Below are positions 33,508-45,229 of a stretch of DNA of 64,000 bases, piece by piece; the stretch's first letter is position 1; each line of letters begins with the position of its first letter. The notes under the pieces are model-generated. The model saw nothing but the letters and a program-made list of their open reading frames with translations, was not told the origin of the DNA and made no database searches. The translations under genes and the position numbers were made by a program. The stretch spans positions 124,001 to 188,000 of the forward strand of contig NZ_JAUFPQ010000018.1 of NCBI RefSeq assembly GCF_030409305.1, given 5' to 3'. Source of the stretch: Halomonas maura. GTDB taxonomy: Bacteria; Pseudomonadota; Gammaproteobacteria; Pseudomonadales; Halomonadaceae.

Positions 33508-34773
33508 CTACAACCTGCTGACGATCAAGGCGGCATTCACCCCGCCGAAGCCGAAGCCGTTGCACAGTGCGTGCCGGGTGGGATGCTCCCGTGCCGCGTG
33601 CGGAACGAAATCCAGGCCCAGCATGTCGTCGTCGACGTTCTCCAGGTTCAGGGTCGGGGGTAGCCGGCCCTGCATTGTCGCGAGCGCGGTAAAAATGCTC
33701 TCCACGCCGCCGGCGGCGCCGAGCAGATGACCGGTAGCCGACTTGGTGGCGGAGATCGGGATGCCGGCGAGGGCATCGCCGAATACGTTGCGCAGGGCGG
33801 CGATCTCGGCACGGTCGCCGACCGGCGTCGAGGTGGCGTGGGCATTGATGTGCTCGATCCCCTCGGGAGATAGCCCCGCCATCCGCAGCGCCGCTCGAAC
33901 GGCCGCCGCGGCACCCGCGCCGTCTTCCGGGCCGGCGGTGATGTGGTGGGCGTCGGCGCTGGTGCCATAGCCGCTGAGAACGGCCAGGGGCGTTGCCCCG
34001 CGGGCCTCGGCGTGGTCCAGGCTTTCGATCACCAGCAGTCCCGCCCCTTCCCCCATGACGAAGCCATTGCGTGCCTGGTCGAAGGGGCGCGACGCCCTGG
34101 TGGGATCGTCCTGCTCGGTGGAGAGTGCCTTCATGGCGTGGAAGCTGGCCAACGAGAGCGGGTCGATACAGGCCTCGGCGCCGCCCACCAGGGCCACCTC
34201 GGCCTCGCCGCTGCGGATCAGGCGCATGCCATCGCCGATGGCCTGGATGCCTGCCGCACAGGCGGTCACCGGGCACCCCAATGGCCCCCGAAAGCCATGG
34301 CGAATCGACACGTTGCCCGCCGCCAGGTTGGCCAGGAAGGCCGGCACCGTGAAAGGGGAGAGCCGGCGATGGCCGCGTGTCGTCAGGGTGTTCTGCGCCT
34401 GGGTGATGGTGGGGAAGCCGCCGATGCCGGATCCCACGATGGTGGCGGTGGCCTCACGGTCCGCATCGTTCGTCGGCAACCAGTCGGCCTGGGTCAGCGC
34501 CTCTTCGGCGGCGGCCATGGCGTAGAGACTGAAGCGCTCCAGCTTGCGGCGCTCCTTGGCATCGGCCACCCGGTCCGGGTCGAGGCCGGCTTCGGGGTCG
34601 TCGGCAAGGTCGGGCACCGAGCCCGCGACCTTGATCGGCAGGTCGCCGGTGGCGAACCGGGTGATCGGGGAGATGCCGGAGTGGCCGGCGAGGAGGCGCT
34701 CCCAGCCTGCCTTGACGCCGCAACCAAGCGGGCTGATCATGCCCATGCCGGTGATGACGAGCGGTGACTGCAT
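33508..34773 (-). CDS. Beta-ketoacyl-ACP synthase II type (FabF-like)
   Basis: 421 residues, full thiolase fold. The catalytic triad is present: Cys172 (VTACAAG), His312 (NAHATST) and His349 (KSATGHLLGAAGG), with GFVMGEGAG near 237-246 as in KAS II. It condenses malonyl-ACP with acyl-ACP. Because it is separate from a fab cluster and divergent from a TetR regulator, it is likely an accessory KAS II used under particular lipid conditions rather than the housekeeping enzyme. Confidence 0.9.
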   Translation of the reverse strand: MQSPLVITGMGMISPLGCGVKAGWERLLAGHSGISPITRFATGDLPIKVAGSVPDLADDPEAGLDPDRVADAKERRKLERFSLYAMAAAEEALTQADWLPTNDADREATATIVGSGIGGFPTITQAQNTLTTRGHRRLSPFTVPAFLANLAAGNVSIRHGFRGPLGCPVTACAAGIQAIGDGMRLIRSGEAEVALVGGAEACIDPLSLASFHAMKALSTEQDDPTRASRPFDQARNGFVMGEGAGLLVIESLDHAEARGATPLAVLSGYGTSADAHHITAGPEDGAGAAAAVRAALRMAGLSPEGIEHINAHATSTPVGDRAEIAALRNVFGDALAGIPISATKSATGHLLGAAGGVESIFTALATMQGRLPPTLNLENVDDDMLGLDFVPHAAREHPTRHALCNGFGFGGVNAALIVSRL

Positions 34774-34802
34774 GGTGATGTCCTGAAAAGCTTGGGGTTA
34801 TG

Positions 34803-34849
34803 CCACGCTAGCACCGGGCTTTATATGATCAAGGTAATATTCAGCGTGG
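34803..34849. promoter_or_regulatory. Possible operator between ketosynthase and TetR genes
   Basis: The inverted repeat CCACGCT (34803-34809) / AGCGTGG (34843-34849) flanks an AT-rich centre (TATATGATCAAGG) in the 91-bp divergent promoter region. TetR-family regulators usually bind such palindromes and repress both genes. The arms are widely spaced, so this is tentative. Confidence 0.35.
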
Positions 34850-34864
34850 GAGTGTGAGGTCACC

Positions 34865-35527
34865 ATGCCCTACTCAGCGAACCACAAGGCGAGATCCCGG
34901 GAGCGCATCCTCAAGTCGGCCATCGAGCTGTTCAGCCGCCAAGGCTTCGAGAAGGTCTCCATCGGTCAGATCATGAAGTTGGCCAGGATGACCCATGGGG
35001 CCTTCTATGCGCATTTCGCCTCCAAGGAGGCGCTCTATCAGGCATCGGTTCAGGAGACCCTGGAGAGCAGTCGTGCGGCCAGATTGGTCAAGGGCCCCTT
35101 GTCGGTGAAGCACCTGACGGAGCTGGTGGCCAACTGCTGGAATCTCCAGGAGCTGGAGCGCAAGCGAGAGCCGGGACCGGAGACGGTGCTGTTCAACGAG
35201 ATCGGCAACGAGAATGCCGAGGTTCGTACGCTGTTCGAGGCCTCCTACCTGCGCATGAAGAAGATGCTGGAAACCCGGCTCATCGCCCTGGGGCGCTTGA
35301 AGAAACTGCCCTTCGAGCCCGATCGCGAGGTCATCGCCGAGAAATCCCGCGCCATCCTCGCCTCGCTGGTGGGCGCCGTGGCCATCGCCAAGAGCCTGCC
35401 CGAGGAGAAGGAGCGTCAGCATGTCCTGAACGCCACGCAGCGCCATATCCTGCGAATGCTCGGCGTCGAGGAGAGCGAACTGGACGACATGCTGCACGCG
35501 GCGCCCGCCGCCCGGGCGGGCCTGTAG
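34865..35527 (+). CDS. TetR/AcrR family transcriptional regulator
   Basis: 220 residues. The N-terminal helix-turn-helix is typical: RERILKSAIELFSRQGFEKVSIGQIMKLA then GAFYAHFASKEALY near 46-59. The C-terminal ligand domain is helical and unassigned. Divergent from the FabF-like gene with 91 bp between, so it probably represses that gene and itself and may sense an acyl derivative. The last residues (LHAAPAARAG) echo the tail of the YcaO protein, likely coincidence. Confidence 0.92.
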   Translation: MPYSANHKARSRERILKSAIELFSRQGFEKVSIGQIMKLARMTHGAFYAHFASKEALYQASVQETLESSRAARLVKGPLSVKHLTELVANCWNLQELERKREPGPETVLFNEIGNENAEVRTLFEASYLRMKKMLETRLIALGRLKKLPFEPDREVIAEKSRAILASLVGAVAIAKSLPEEKERQHVLNATQRHILRMLGVEESELDDMLHAAPAARAGL

Positions 35528-35553
35528 TAAGCCGAGCGTTTCTCGCCACAATG

Positions 35554-35590
35554 AAAGGCCCCCGAGCCGGTCTCCCGGCTCGGGGGCTTT
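35554..35590. terminator. Bidirectional hairpin terminator
   Basis: AAAGGCCCCCGAGCCGG...CCGGCTCGGGGGCTTT, a long perfect stem with A-rich and T-rich flanks between the convergent tetR-type gene and liuE. Confidence 0.85.
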
Positions 35591-35605
35591 GCGTTTCTAG
35601 GGCGA

Positions 35606-36505
35606 TTACTGCGCGGCCAGGGCCACGCCCACCTTGGAGCGGTTGGGCCGGCCGATGGCCTGGGTGATCCAACTGCCGGTGGCGGCCAGCGCGTCGAGAT
35701 CGATGCCGCTCTCGATGCCGAGGCCGTCGAGCAGGTAGATCACGTCTTCGCTTGCCACGTTGCCGGAGGCGCCTTTCGCATACGGGCAGCCGCCGAGGCC
35801 GGCCACGGAGCTGTCGATCACCGCCACGCCTTCCTCGAGCACGGCGTAGAGGTTGGCCAGCGCCTGGCCGTAGGTGTCGTGGAAGTGGGCGGCCAGCTTG
35901 TCCATGGGCACGTCCCGGGCCACGGCCTCCAGCATGCGCTTGGCCTTGAGCGGGGTGCCAGTGCCGATGGTATCGCCCAGCGAGATCTCGTAGCAGCCCA
36001 TCTCGAACAGGGCCCTGGAGACCTCGGCCACCTTGGCGGGGGCGATCTCGCCCTCGTAGGGGCAGCCCAGCACGCAGGAGACGTAGCCGCGCACGCGGAC
36101 GTTCGCCTCCCTGGCGCGCTCCAGCACCGGGGCGAAGCGCTCCAGGGACTCGGCCACCGAGCAGTTGATGTTCTTCTGCGAGAAGGCCTCGGAGGCGGCG
36201 CCAAACACCGCAACTTCCTCGACGCCGCACTCCAGCGCGGCCTCCAGGCCCTTGAGGTTGGGGGTCAGCGCCGAGTAGACGATGCCCTCGCGCCGCTTGA
36301 GGCCCTGCATCACCTCGCGGTGGTCGGCCATCTGCGGCACCCACTTGGGCGAGACGAAGCTCGCCGCCTCGATATGGGCAAGGCCCGCCGCGCCGAGGCG
36401 GTCGATCAGTTCGAGCTTGGTGTCGGTGGCGATCGCCTCGGGCTCGTTCTGTAGCCCGTCGCGGGGGCCGACCTCGACCAGACGCACGGATTGGGGAAAG
36501 GCCAT
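35606..36505 (-). CDS. liuE: Hydroxymethylglutaryl-CoA lyase
   Basis: 299 residues from ATG 36505, with GGAGA upstream. DRE-TIM barrel: [10 protein letters not shown] near 11-20 (metal and catalytic Arg/Asp), GDTIG and HFHDTYGQ (metal-binding His pair), and the [14 protein letters not shown] loop with the active-site Cys. It splits HMG-CoA to acetoacetate and acetyl-CoA, the last step of leucine breakdown. Last gene of the liu cluster; a 194-bp gap with short GC repeats (TCCGGCGCCG twice) separates it from liuD. Confidence 0.94.
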   Translation of the reverse strand: MAFPQSVRLVEVGPRDGLQNEPEAIATDTKLELIDRLGAAGLAHIEAASFVSPKWVPQMADHREVMQGLKRREGIVYSALTPNLKGLEAALECGVEEVAVFGAASEAFSQKNINCSVAESLERFAPVLERAREANVRVRGYVSCVLGCPYEGEIAPAKVAEVSRALFEMGCYEISLGDTIGTGTPLKAKRMLEAVARDVPMDKLAAHFHDTYGQALANLYAVLEEGVAVIDSSVAGLGGCPYAKGASGNVASEDVIYLLDGLGIESGIDLDALAATGSWITQAIGRPNRSKVGVALAAQ

Positions 36506-36699
36506 GGATAGTCTCCTGACTGACTTGCGGCGGGCCTGCGGGGCCTCGAGACGCGGCACTCTCCGGTGACAGGCCGGCGGGGAGGCGCTGTGAACCCCTC
36601 CCTGGGCCAGGACCTCCCCGTTGGCCTGTCTCCGGCGCCGCTTGCACTGGAGGATGTCTCCGGCGCCGCCGACCCTTGAGCACTGTGCTCGGTGATGGG

Positions 36700-38783
<2,084 letters not shown>

Positions 38784-38787
<4 letters not shown>

Positions 38788-39629
38788 TTATTGCGCTCCG
38801 TGTTCGAGGGGGAGTCGGGGGCCCAGGCGGGGCGACGCTTCTCGAAGAAGCTGGCGAGGCCCTCCTGGCCTTCATGGCCGACCCGCAGCTCGCTGATGAT
38901 CCGGCAGGTGTGATCGCGGGTCGCGTTGCTGTCGGGCTCGCGAGCCACCTCGGCGAGCAGCGCCTTGGTGGCGCGGCTGGCCTGGGGCGAGGTGGCCAGC
39001 AGGGTGTCGACCATCGCCGCGACGGCCGCGTCCAGGTCGTCGGGGGCGACCACTCGGTGGGCCAGGCCCAGGGCCTCGGCGGTGGCGGCGTCCATGACCT
39101 CGGCGGTCAGGGCATAGCGGCGCATCTGCCGCTCGCCCAGGGCGCGCTGCACGTAGGGGCTGATCACCGCCGGCGACAGGCCGATCTTCACCTCGGAGAG
39201 GCAGAAGCGGGCCTTCTCGGAGGCGATGACGATGTCGCAGCAGGCGGCCAGGCCCACGGCGCCGCCGAAGGTGGCGCCCTGCACGCGGCACACGGTGGGG
39301 CAGGGCAGGGTGTCGAGGCCGTGCATCAGCGCCGAGAGCTCGCGGGAATCCGCCAGGTTGTCCTCGAAGTCGTAGTCGACCATGCGCTTCATCCAGTGCA
39401 GGTCGGCGCCGGCGGAGAAGCTCTTGCCCTCGGAGCCCAGCACCAGCGCGCGCACCTCGCCGCGGTAGGCGAGCTCGCCCACGCGCCGCAGGTGATCGTT
39501 GAGCTCGCCGATCAGGTGGTCGTCGAAGGCGTTGTGCACCTCGGGCCGGGTCAGGGTCAGATGCGCCACGCCGCGGTCGTCGATCTCGAGGCGGCACATC
39601 GGGGGACGGGAAACGCTGTCTGTGCTCAT
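38784..39629 (-). CDS. liuC: Methylglutaconyl-CoA hydratase (enoyl-CoA hydratase family)
   Basis: 281 residues from ATG 39629. Crotonase fold: KSFSAGADLHWMKRM near 63-77 (oxyanion-hole Gly-Ala) and GGAVGLAACCDIVIASEKARFCLSEVK near 117-143, where the catalytic Glu lies. Position inside the liu cluster points to 3-methylglutaconyl-CoA as substrate. Overlaps liuD by 4 bp and lies 7 bp after liuB, so translationally coupled. Confidence 0.92.
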
Positions 39630-39636
39630 GGCAACC

Positions 39637-41244
39637 TCACATCCGGAACACGCCGAAGCGGGTCTCTTCCACCTCGGCATTCATGGCGGCGGCCAGGGAC
39701 AGGCCCAGCACGTCGCGGGTCTGGGCGGGATCGATCACGCCATCGTCCCACAGCCGCGCGCTGGCGTAGTAGGGGTGGCCCTGGTGCTCGTACTGGTCGC
39801 GGGTCGGCTGCTTGAAGGCGGCCTCCTGCTCGGCGGACCACTCGCGGCCCTCGCGCTCGATCTGCTCGCGCTTGACCTGGGCGAGCACCCCGGCGGCCTG
39901 CTCGCCGCCCATCACCGAGATGCGCGCGTTGGGCCACATGAACAGCAGGTTGGGCTCGAAGGCGCGGCCGCACATGCCGTAGTTGCCGGCGCCGAAGCTG
40001 CCGCCGATCAGCACGGTGAACTTGGGCACCCTGGCGCAGGCCACGGCGGTGACCAGCTTGGCGCCGTGCTTGGCGATGCCCTCGTGCTCGTACTTGGAGC
40101 CGACCATAAAACCGGTAATATTTTGTAGGAAAATCAAGGGGATTTTCCTTTGAGCGCACAGCTCGATGAAGTGGGCGCCCTTGACGGCGCTCTCGGAGAA
40201 CAGCACGCCGTTGTTGGCGATGATGCCCACCGGGTGGCCGTGGATATGCGCGAAGCCGGTGACCAGGGTGTCGCCGTAATAGCGCTTGAACTCGTCGAAG
40301 GCGGAGTCGTCGACGATGCGGGCGATCACCTCGCGCACCTCGAAGGGCTTCTTGAGGTCGGTGCCGACGATGCCGTAGAGCTCCTCGGGGTCGAGGCGCG
40401 GCGGCTTGGGCTCGGCCATGGCCAGCCGGCCGCGCTTCTGCCAGTTGAGCCGTGCCACGCAGCGCCGGGCGAGCTGCAGGGCGTGGGCATCGTTCTCGGC
40501 ATAGTGGTCGGCCACGCCGCTCTGCTTGGCGTGGACGTCGGCGCCGCCCAGGTCCTCGGCGCTGATGCTCTCGCCGGTGGCCGCCTTCACCAGCGGCGGG
40601 CCGCCGAGGAAGATGGTGCCCTGCTGCTTGACGATGATCGACTCGTCGGCCATGGCCGGCACGTAGGCGCCGCCGGCGGTGCAGGAGCCCATCACCACGG
40701 CGATCTGCGGGATGCCCTCGGCGGAGAGGGTGGCCTGGTTGTAGAAGATGCGCCCGAAGTGGTCGCGGTCCGGGAAGACCTCGTCCTGGCGGGGCAGGAA
40801 GGCGCCGCCGGAATCCACCAGGTAGAGGCAGGGCAGGCGGTGCTTGTGGGCGATCTCCTGGGCGCGCAGGTGCTTCTTCACGGTCAGCGGGAAGTAGGTG
40901 CCGCCCTTGACCGTGGCGTCGTTGGCGACGATCACGCACTCCACGCCGGACACCCGGCCGATGCCGGTGACCACGCCGGCGGCGGGCACCGGGCTGTCGT
41001 AGACCTCATGGGCGGCCAGCGCCGAGAACTCGAGGAAGGGCGAGCCCTCGTCGAGCAGGTGGTCGATGCGGTCGCGCACGAACAGCTTGCCGCGGGACTC
41101 GTGGCGGTCGCGGGCCTTCTCGCCGCCGCCCTGGGCGATGGCGGCGGTCAGCTCGCGCAGCTTGCCGACCTCGGCGCGCATCGAGGCGTCGTTGGCCTGG
41201 AAGCCGTCGCTGCGCGAATTGATCTGGGACGTCAGGATGGACAT
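39637..41244 (-). CDS. liuB: 3-methylcrotonyl-CoA carboxylase beta (carboxyltransferase) subunit
   Basis: 535 residues. Carboxyltransferase fold with [19 protein letters not shown] near 124-142, [14 protein letters not shown] near 195-208, and [15 protein letters not shown] near 376-390, all conserved in MccB. It moves CO2 from carboxybiotin on LiuD to 3-methylcrotonyl-CoA. An odd AT-rich patch of rare codons and a perfect hairpin lie within the FLQNITGF region (see 40127-40149). Confidence 0.95.
   Translation of the reverse strand: MSILTSQINSRSDGFQANDASMRAEVGKLRELTAAIAQGGGEKARDRHESRGKLFVRDRIDHLLDEGSPFLEFSALAAHEVYDSPVPAAGVVTGIGRVSGVECVIVANDATVKGGTYFPLTVKKHLRAQEIAHKHRLPCLYLVDSGGAFLPRQDEVFPDRDHFGRIFYNQATLSAEGIPQIAVVMGSCTAGGAYVPAMADESIIVKQQGTIFLGGPPLVKAATGESISAEDLGGADVHAKQSGVADHYAENDAHALQLARRCVARLNWQKRGRLAMAEPKPPRLDPEELYGIVGTDLKKPFEVREVIARIVDDSAFDEFKRYYGDTLVTGFAHIHGHPVGIIANNGVLFSESAVKGAHFIELCAQRKIPLIFLQNITGFMVGSKYEHEGIAKHGAKLVTAVACARVPKFTVLIGGSFGAGNYGMCGRAFEPNLLFMWPNARISVMGGEQAAGVLAQVKREQIEREGREWSAEQEAAFKQPTRDQYEHQGHPYYASARLWDDGVIDPAQTRDVLGLSLAAAMNAEVEETRFGVFRM
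40127..40149 (-). other. Perfect 9-bp hairpin in an AT-rich patch inside liuB
   Basis: AGGAAAATC (40127-40135) and GATTTTCCT (40141-40149) form a perfect stem with a 5-nt loop. About 60 bp around it use AT-rich codons unlike the rest of the gene (for example CTA, CAA, AAT, ATT), although the protein here is the conserved [14 protein letters not shown]. Confidence 0.7.
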
Positions 41245-41260
41245 ACATCTCTCCGAGATG

Positions 41261-41368
41261 AGCCGTAAGCTGTAAGCCTTAAGCTGTAGAGGGTGCGCCG
41301 CAACAATCCAGATGCGATGAACGCCTGCGTGTCTTCATGCGAAGTGATTTTCCTTCCAGCTTACGGCT
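41261..41368. repeat. Inverted repeat pair between liuA and liuB
   Basis: AGCCGTAAGCTG (41261-41272) and CAGCTTACGGCT (41357-41368) are perfect reverse complements 84 bp apart, with extra degenerate copies (TAAGCCTTAAGCTG) next to the first. This kind of AGCTGTAAGCC-like repeat looks like an intergenic repeat family and may act as a processing or attenuation element in the liu transcript. Confidence 0.6.
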
Positions 41369-41379
41369 TATAGCTGGTG

Positions 41380-42549
41380 TTAAGCCGATTCGTTGAACAG
41401 CTCGCGGCCGATCAGCATGCGGCGGATCTCGCTGGTGCCGGCGCCGATCTCGTAGAGCTTGGCGTCACGCAACAGCCGCCCGGTGGGGTACTCGTTGATG
41501 TAGCCGTTGCCGCCGAGCAGCTGGATGGCGTCCAGCGCGACTTGGGTGGCCTTCTCCGCACAGTAGAGGATGACGCCGGCGGCGTCCTTGCGCGAGGTCT
41601 GGCCGCGGTCGCAGGCCGCCGCCACGCTGTAGAGGTAGGCGCGGCAGGCGTTGAGGGTGGTGTACATGTCGGCCACCTTGCCCTGCACCAGCTGGAACTC
41701 GCCGATCGACTGGTCGAACTGCTTGCGCTCGTGGATGTAGGGGATGACCACGTCCATGGCGGCCTGCATGATGCCGATGGGGCCGGCGGCCAGCACGGTG
41801 CGCTCGAAGTCCAGACCGCTCATCAGCACGCGCGCGCCCTTGTTGACCTCGCCGAGCACGTTGGCCTCGGGCACCGCGCAGTCCTCGAACACCAGCTCGC
41901 AGGTGTTGGAGCCGCGCATGCCCAGCTTGTCGAGCTTCTGGGCGGTGGAGAAGCCGGGCATGCCCTTCTCGATGATGAAGGCGGTGATGCCCCTGGAGCC
42001 GGCGTCCGGGTCGGTCTTGGCGTAGACCACCAGCACGTCGGCGTCCGGGCCGTTGGTGATCCACATCTTGTTGCCGTTGAGGATGTAGCGATCGCCGTCC
42101 TGGCGCGCGCGCAGCCTCATGGAGACCACGTCGGAGCCGGCGCCCGGCTCGGACATGGCCAGTGCGCCCACGTGCTCGCCGCTGATCAGCTTGGGCAGGT
42201 ACTTGGCCTTCTGCTCGGCCGAGGCATTGATCTTGAGCTGGTTCACGCAGAGGTTGGAGTGGGCGCCGTAGGACAGGCCCACGGAGGCGCTGGCCCGGGA
42301 GATCTCCTCCATGGCGATGCAGTGTGCCAGGTAGCCCATGCCGCTGCCGCCGTCCTCGTCCGGCACGGTGATGCCGAGCAGGCCCATGTCGCCGAACTTC
42401 TGCCAGAGGTCGTTGGGGAACTCGTTCTTCTCGTCGATCTCGGCGGCGCGCGGGGCGATCTCGTCGCGGGCGAAGGCATTGACCTGGTCGCGCAGCATGT
42501 CGAGGGTTTCGTCGAGGCCGAAGTCGAGGGGCTTGTAAGGCGCGTACAT
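41380..42549 (-). CDS. liuA: Isovaleryl-CoA dehydrogenase
   Basis: 389 residues of an acyl-CoA dehydrogenase: [15 protein letters not shown] near 130-144 (FAD and substrate loop), [12 protein letters not shown] near 160-171, and [23 protein letters not shown] near 345-367. The isovaleryl-type catalytic Glu is expected in the [10 protein letters not shown] region rather than at the C-terminus. First gene of the liu operon and first committed step of leucine catabolism. A LiuR-like palindrome lies about 90 bp upstream of the start. Confidence 0.94.
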   Translation of the reverse strand: MYAPYKPLDFGLDETLDMLRDQVNAFARDEIAPRAAEIDEKNEFPNDLWQKFGDMGLLGITVPDEDGGSGMGYLAHCIAMEEISRASASVGLSYGAHSNLCVNQLKINASAEQKAKYLPKLISGEHVGALAMSEPGAGSDVVSMRLRARQDGDRYILNGNKMWITNGPDADVLVVYAKTDPDAGSRGITAFIIEKGMPGFSTAQKLDKLGMRGSNTCELVFEDCAVPEANVLGEVNKGARVLMSGLDFERTVLAAGPIGIMQAAMDVVIPYIHERKQFDQSIGEFQLVQGKVADMYTTLNACRAYLYSVAAACDRGQTSRKDAAGVILYCAEKATQVALDAIQLLGGNGYINEYPTGRLLRDAKLYEIGAGTSEIRRMLIGRELFNESA

Positions 42550-42634
42550 GGCGAACTCCGTGATGATGCAGGGGGTGGGCCGCAGGTCGGCCCACCGGGC
42601 AGATTAGGGACCGATATCGCTAGCCTAGGCGAGG

Positions 42635-42650
42635 TTTACGTTAACGTAAA
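42635..42650. promoter_or_regulatory. LiuR-like operator, perfect 16-bp palindrome
   Basis: TTTACGTTAACGTAAA is identical to its reverse complement and agrees with the MerR-family LiuR motif known from leucine-degradation operons of Proteobacteria. It sits upstream of liuA. No liuR gene lies next to it, so the regulator must be elsewhere. Confidence 0.75.
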
Positions 42651-42901
42651 GGGCAGCTCGAGCCGCGTAGACCAAGGTCGCAGTCGATAACAAGGGCGGC
42701 CGCCGAGAGACGCGCCGCAAACCTGCCTGGGCGCCGGATGCCCTGCCTTCCCCTGAGGATAGAGGGGACCGGCGGGGGACGACATCCTCGCGGCGTTCGC
42801 CGCCCGGTGGCGCTCGAATTGCCCGTCACCGCCCGACGGTGACGCCTTCTGACTAGACTCGTCACGACGCCGGTCTTTCGATCCAGGGCGAGGGAGGGGG
42901 C

Positions 42902-44803
42902 ATGACGCGCATCGTGACGGGACTGCTGGGACTGCTGGCCTGGTCGATGGCGGCGATGAGCCTGGCCGCGCCCATCGACCGGCAGGACCTCGAGGCCTTC
43001 GTCGACGGCTTCGTCACGGCGCGCATGGCGGCGCATCGGGTGGCCGGGGTCAGCGTGGCGGTGGTCCAGGACGACCGGCTGGTGCTGGCCAAGGGCTACG
43101 GGCTGGCCGACATCGACGCCGGGCGCCCGGTGGTGGCCGAGCGAACGCTCTTCCGCCCGGGTTCGATCTCCAAGCTGTTCACCTGGACGGCGGTGATGCA
43201 GCTGGTGGAGCAGGGCCGGCTCGACCTGGATACCGATATCCGCGACTACCTGCCGGACCTGCCCCTGGCGACCCGCTACTCCGACCCGATCACTCTGCGC
43301 CAGCTGATGGCCCACACCCCGGGCTTCGAGGACTCGGTGATGGGCCATCTGTTCGAGGACGACCCCGAGGCGGTCCTGTCGCTGCGCGACTACCTGCGCC
43401 GGCACCGCCCGGCCCAGGTCCGCCCACCGGGCCGTTGGCCGGCCTACTCCAACTACGGCGTGGCGCTGGCCGGCCTGGTGGTGGCCGAGGTCAGCGGCCT
43501 GTCCTGGGAACGCTATGCGGAGCGCCACCTGCTGGGCCCGCTGGGCATGCGCGACAGCACCTTCCGCGAGCCCTGGGGCCCCCAGCGCGAGCAAGCGCCC
43601 ATGGCGCCGGCCCTGCGGGAACGGGTCAGCGAGGGCTACCGCTGGGCCGACGGCGGCTTCCGCCCGGGCGGCTTCACCTTTATCGGTGGCATCGGCCCGG
43701 CCGGGGCGCTGTCTACCACGGCGACCGACATGGCGCGCTTCATGCGGGCGCACCTCAACGCGGGGCGCCTGGGCGAGGCGCGCATCCTGTCGGCAGACAC
43801 GGCCCGTGAAATGCAGCGCACCCACTACCGGGTGGTCCCCGGACAGCCCGGCATGGCTCACGGCTTCATCGAGAGCGAGATCGCCGGGTACCGGGCCATC
43901 GGCCATGGCGGGGGCACCGTGCACTTCGTCTCCGACCTGCAGCTGATGCCCGAGCTCGGGCTTGGCGTGTTCATCACCACCAACAGCAACGGCGGCCAGG
44001 CGCTGATCCGTGGCTTCGTGGAGCAGTTGGTACGTCGCTACTTCCCCGCCTCACCGCCGAACGCGAGCTCGGCCGGCGTCGAGGCTCCGGAGCGCTATGC
44101 GGGGGACTACCTGTCCACCCGCCGGCCCTATACCACCGTCGAGGCACTGCTCAACCATGACATGGCCAGCGTGCGCCTGGACCGGGACGGCCAACTGGTG
44201 CTGAGCGGCCGGGGGCATCAGGTGCGCCTGCTGCCGGCGGAAGGCGAGGGGCACTTCCGGCGGGCCGATAGCGGCGAGTCGCTGCGCTTTCTCTCCGATG
44301 ACGGCGGGGCCGTGACCCACCTGGCGGTGCCGGAACCGGTCATGGTGATGGAGCGGGTGGGGCCGCTGGCCAACCCCCGGCTGCGCCTGGTGGGGCTCGG
44401 CGTGGGCGGGCTGGTGTGCCTGGTGGCGGTGATCATGGCAGTGGACCGCTGGCGGCGTCCGGCGCCCCGGCGAGCCGTGGTGCGCTGGGCGTCGCGGCTG
44501 ACGGTGCTGGCGGCGGCGCTGTGGGCCCTGAGTCTCGGGCTGCTGCTGGCGGGCGCCGTGCCCCTGCTGATGAACGTCCGGCTGGTGTTCTTCGCCTTCC
44601 CGTCGGCGGCCTTCGTGGCCGGCCAGGCCGCCGCCATGCTGGCCGGGGCGGCCACCGCTGGAAGCCTCGCGCTGCTGCCACCGGCGCTGGGCTCGTTCGG
44701 CTGGCGCTGGGGACGCCGGCTGCGTCATGCCGGCATGGCGGGGCTGCTCGCGCTGATGCTGGTGATCTTCTGGCAGTTCAACGGCTTCGTGCTGATGGGG
44801 TGA
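42902..44803 (+). CDS. Serine hydrolase, class C beta-lactamase-like, with C-terminal membrane part
   Basis: 633 residues. A signal peptide (1-23) leads into a PF00144-type domain: SxxK at Ser88-Lys91 (PGSISK), Tyr-x-Asn at Tyr182-Asn184 (YSNYG) and HGG near 341 (GHGGGTVHF). A beta-rich linker (400-490) follows, then about four membrane helices from ~497 on. So the hydrolase faces the periplasm and is anchored at its C-terminus. Such proteins act on D-Ala-containing peptidoglycan pieces or small esters; no evidence for antibiotic resistance. The long antisense frame here is a shadow. Confidence 0.88.
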   Translation: MTRIVTGLLGLLAWSMAAMSLAAPIDRQDLEAFVDGFVTARMAAHRVAGVSVAVVQDDRLVLAKGYGLADIDAGRPVVAERTLFRPGSISKLFTWTAVMQLVEQGRLDLDTDIRDYLPDLPLATRYSDPITLRQLMAHTPGFEDSVMGHLFEDDPEAVLSLRDYLRRHRPAQVRPPGRWPAYSNYGVALAGLVVAEVSGLSWERYAERHLLGPLGMRDSTFREPWGPQREQAPMAPALRERVSEGYRWADGGFRPGGFTFIGGIGPAGALSTTATDMARFMRAHLNAGRLGEARILSADTAREMQRTHYRVVPGQPGMAHGFIESEIAGYRAIGHGGGTVHFVSDLQLMPELGLGVFITTNSNGGQALIRGFVEQLVRRYFPASPPNASSAGVEAPERYAGDYLSTRRPYTTVEALLNHDMASVRLDRDGQLVLSGRGHQVRLLPAEGEGHFRRADSGESLRFLSDDGGAVTHLAVPEPVMVMERVGPLANPRLRLVGLGVGGLVCLVAVIMAVDRWRRPAPRRAVVRWASRLTVLAAALWALSLGLLLAGAVPLLMNVRLVFFAFPSAAFVAGQAAAMLAGAATAGSLALLPPALGSFGWRWGRRLRHAGMAGLLALMLVIFWQFNGFVLMG

Positions 44804-45229
44804 GGGGCGCCTGGGATAGCACCGACCGGGACACGCGCCCTGCGGGCACATGATCGCGTCAATATTTACATTAGTTACTTCATTTAATTGCTGTGGCTTT
44901 ATTAACGATAAATACAGCCTCTAATATTGAGAGCGGCTATTGGTTGTCGCTTGTTTTTAGCTTTTTTTTTCTGTGGCTATGGATGGCGAAACTATACTGA
45001 ATTTTGCCAACGTTACATCTCATAACAAAGTCTGACAGGTAAGATATGGAATAGTTAATAAACGTGAGTGACAGGGTATGAAATTCTGCCTACCTGCCCT
45101 CCGGTCAGGAGGGCTCTCCGCCGAAACCCGCGGATATTCGGAAGGCATCCCTGTTGCCGGACTGTGGCCCCATGGGGTTTCGGACCCAGTCGGAATGCAC
45201 CTGACGCCATCATGATTGGGGAGGGGGCA
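44804..45229. other. AT-rich intergenic region before the protease cluster
   Basis: 426 bp, from about 44860 to 45060 strikingly AT-rich compared with both sides (runs of T, ATTAACGATAAATAC). No credible gene. It probably carries the promoter of the protease cluster, and its base composition suggests the cluster was acquired. Confidence 0.45.

Noticed and set aside
35490..35527. Similarity of the TetR C-terminal codons to the YcaO gene end (LHAA...AARAG)
   Set aside because: Short, alanine/arginine-rich and GC-driven; does not extend upstream, so coincidence is simpler than duplication.
42641..43924. Minus-strand open frame opposite the serine hydrolase gene
   Set aside because: No recognisable domain; the plus-strand SxxK/YxN/HGG enzyme explains the open frame.
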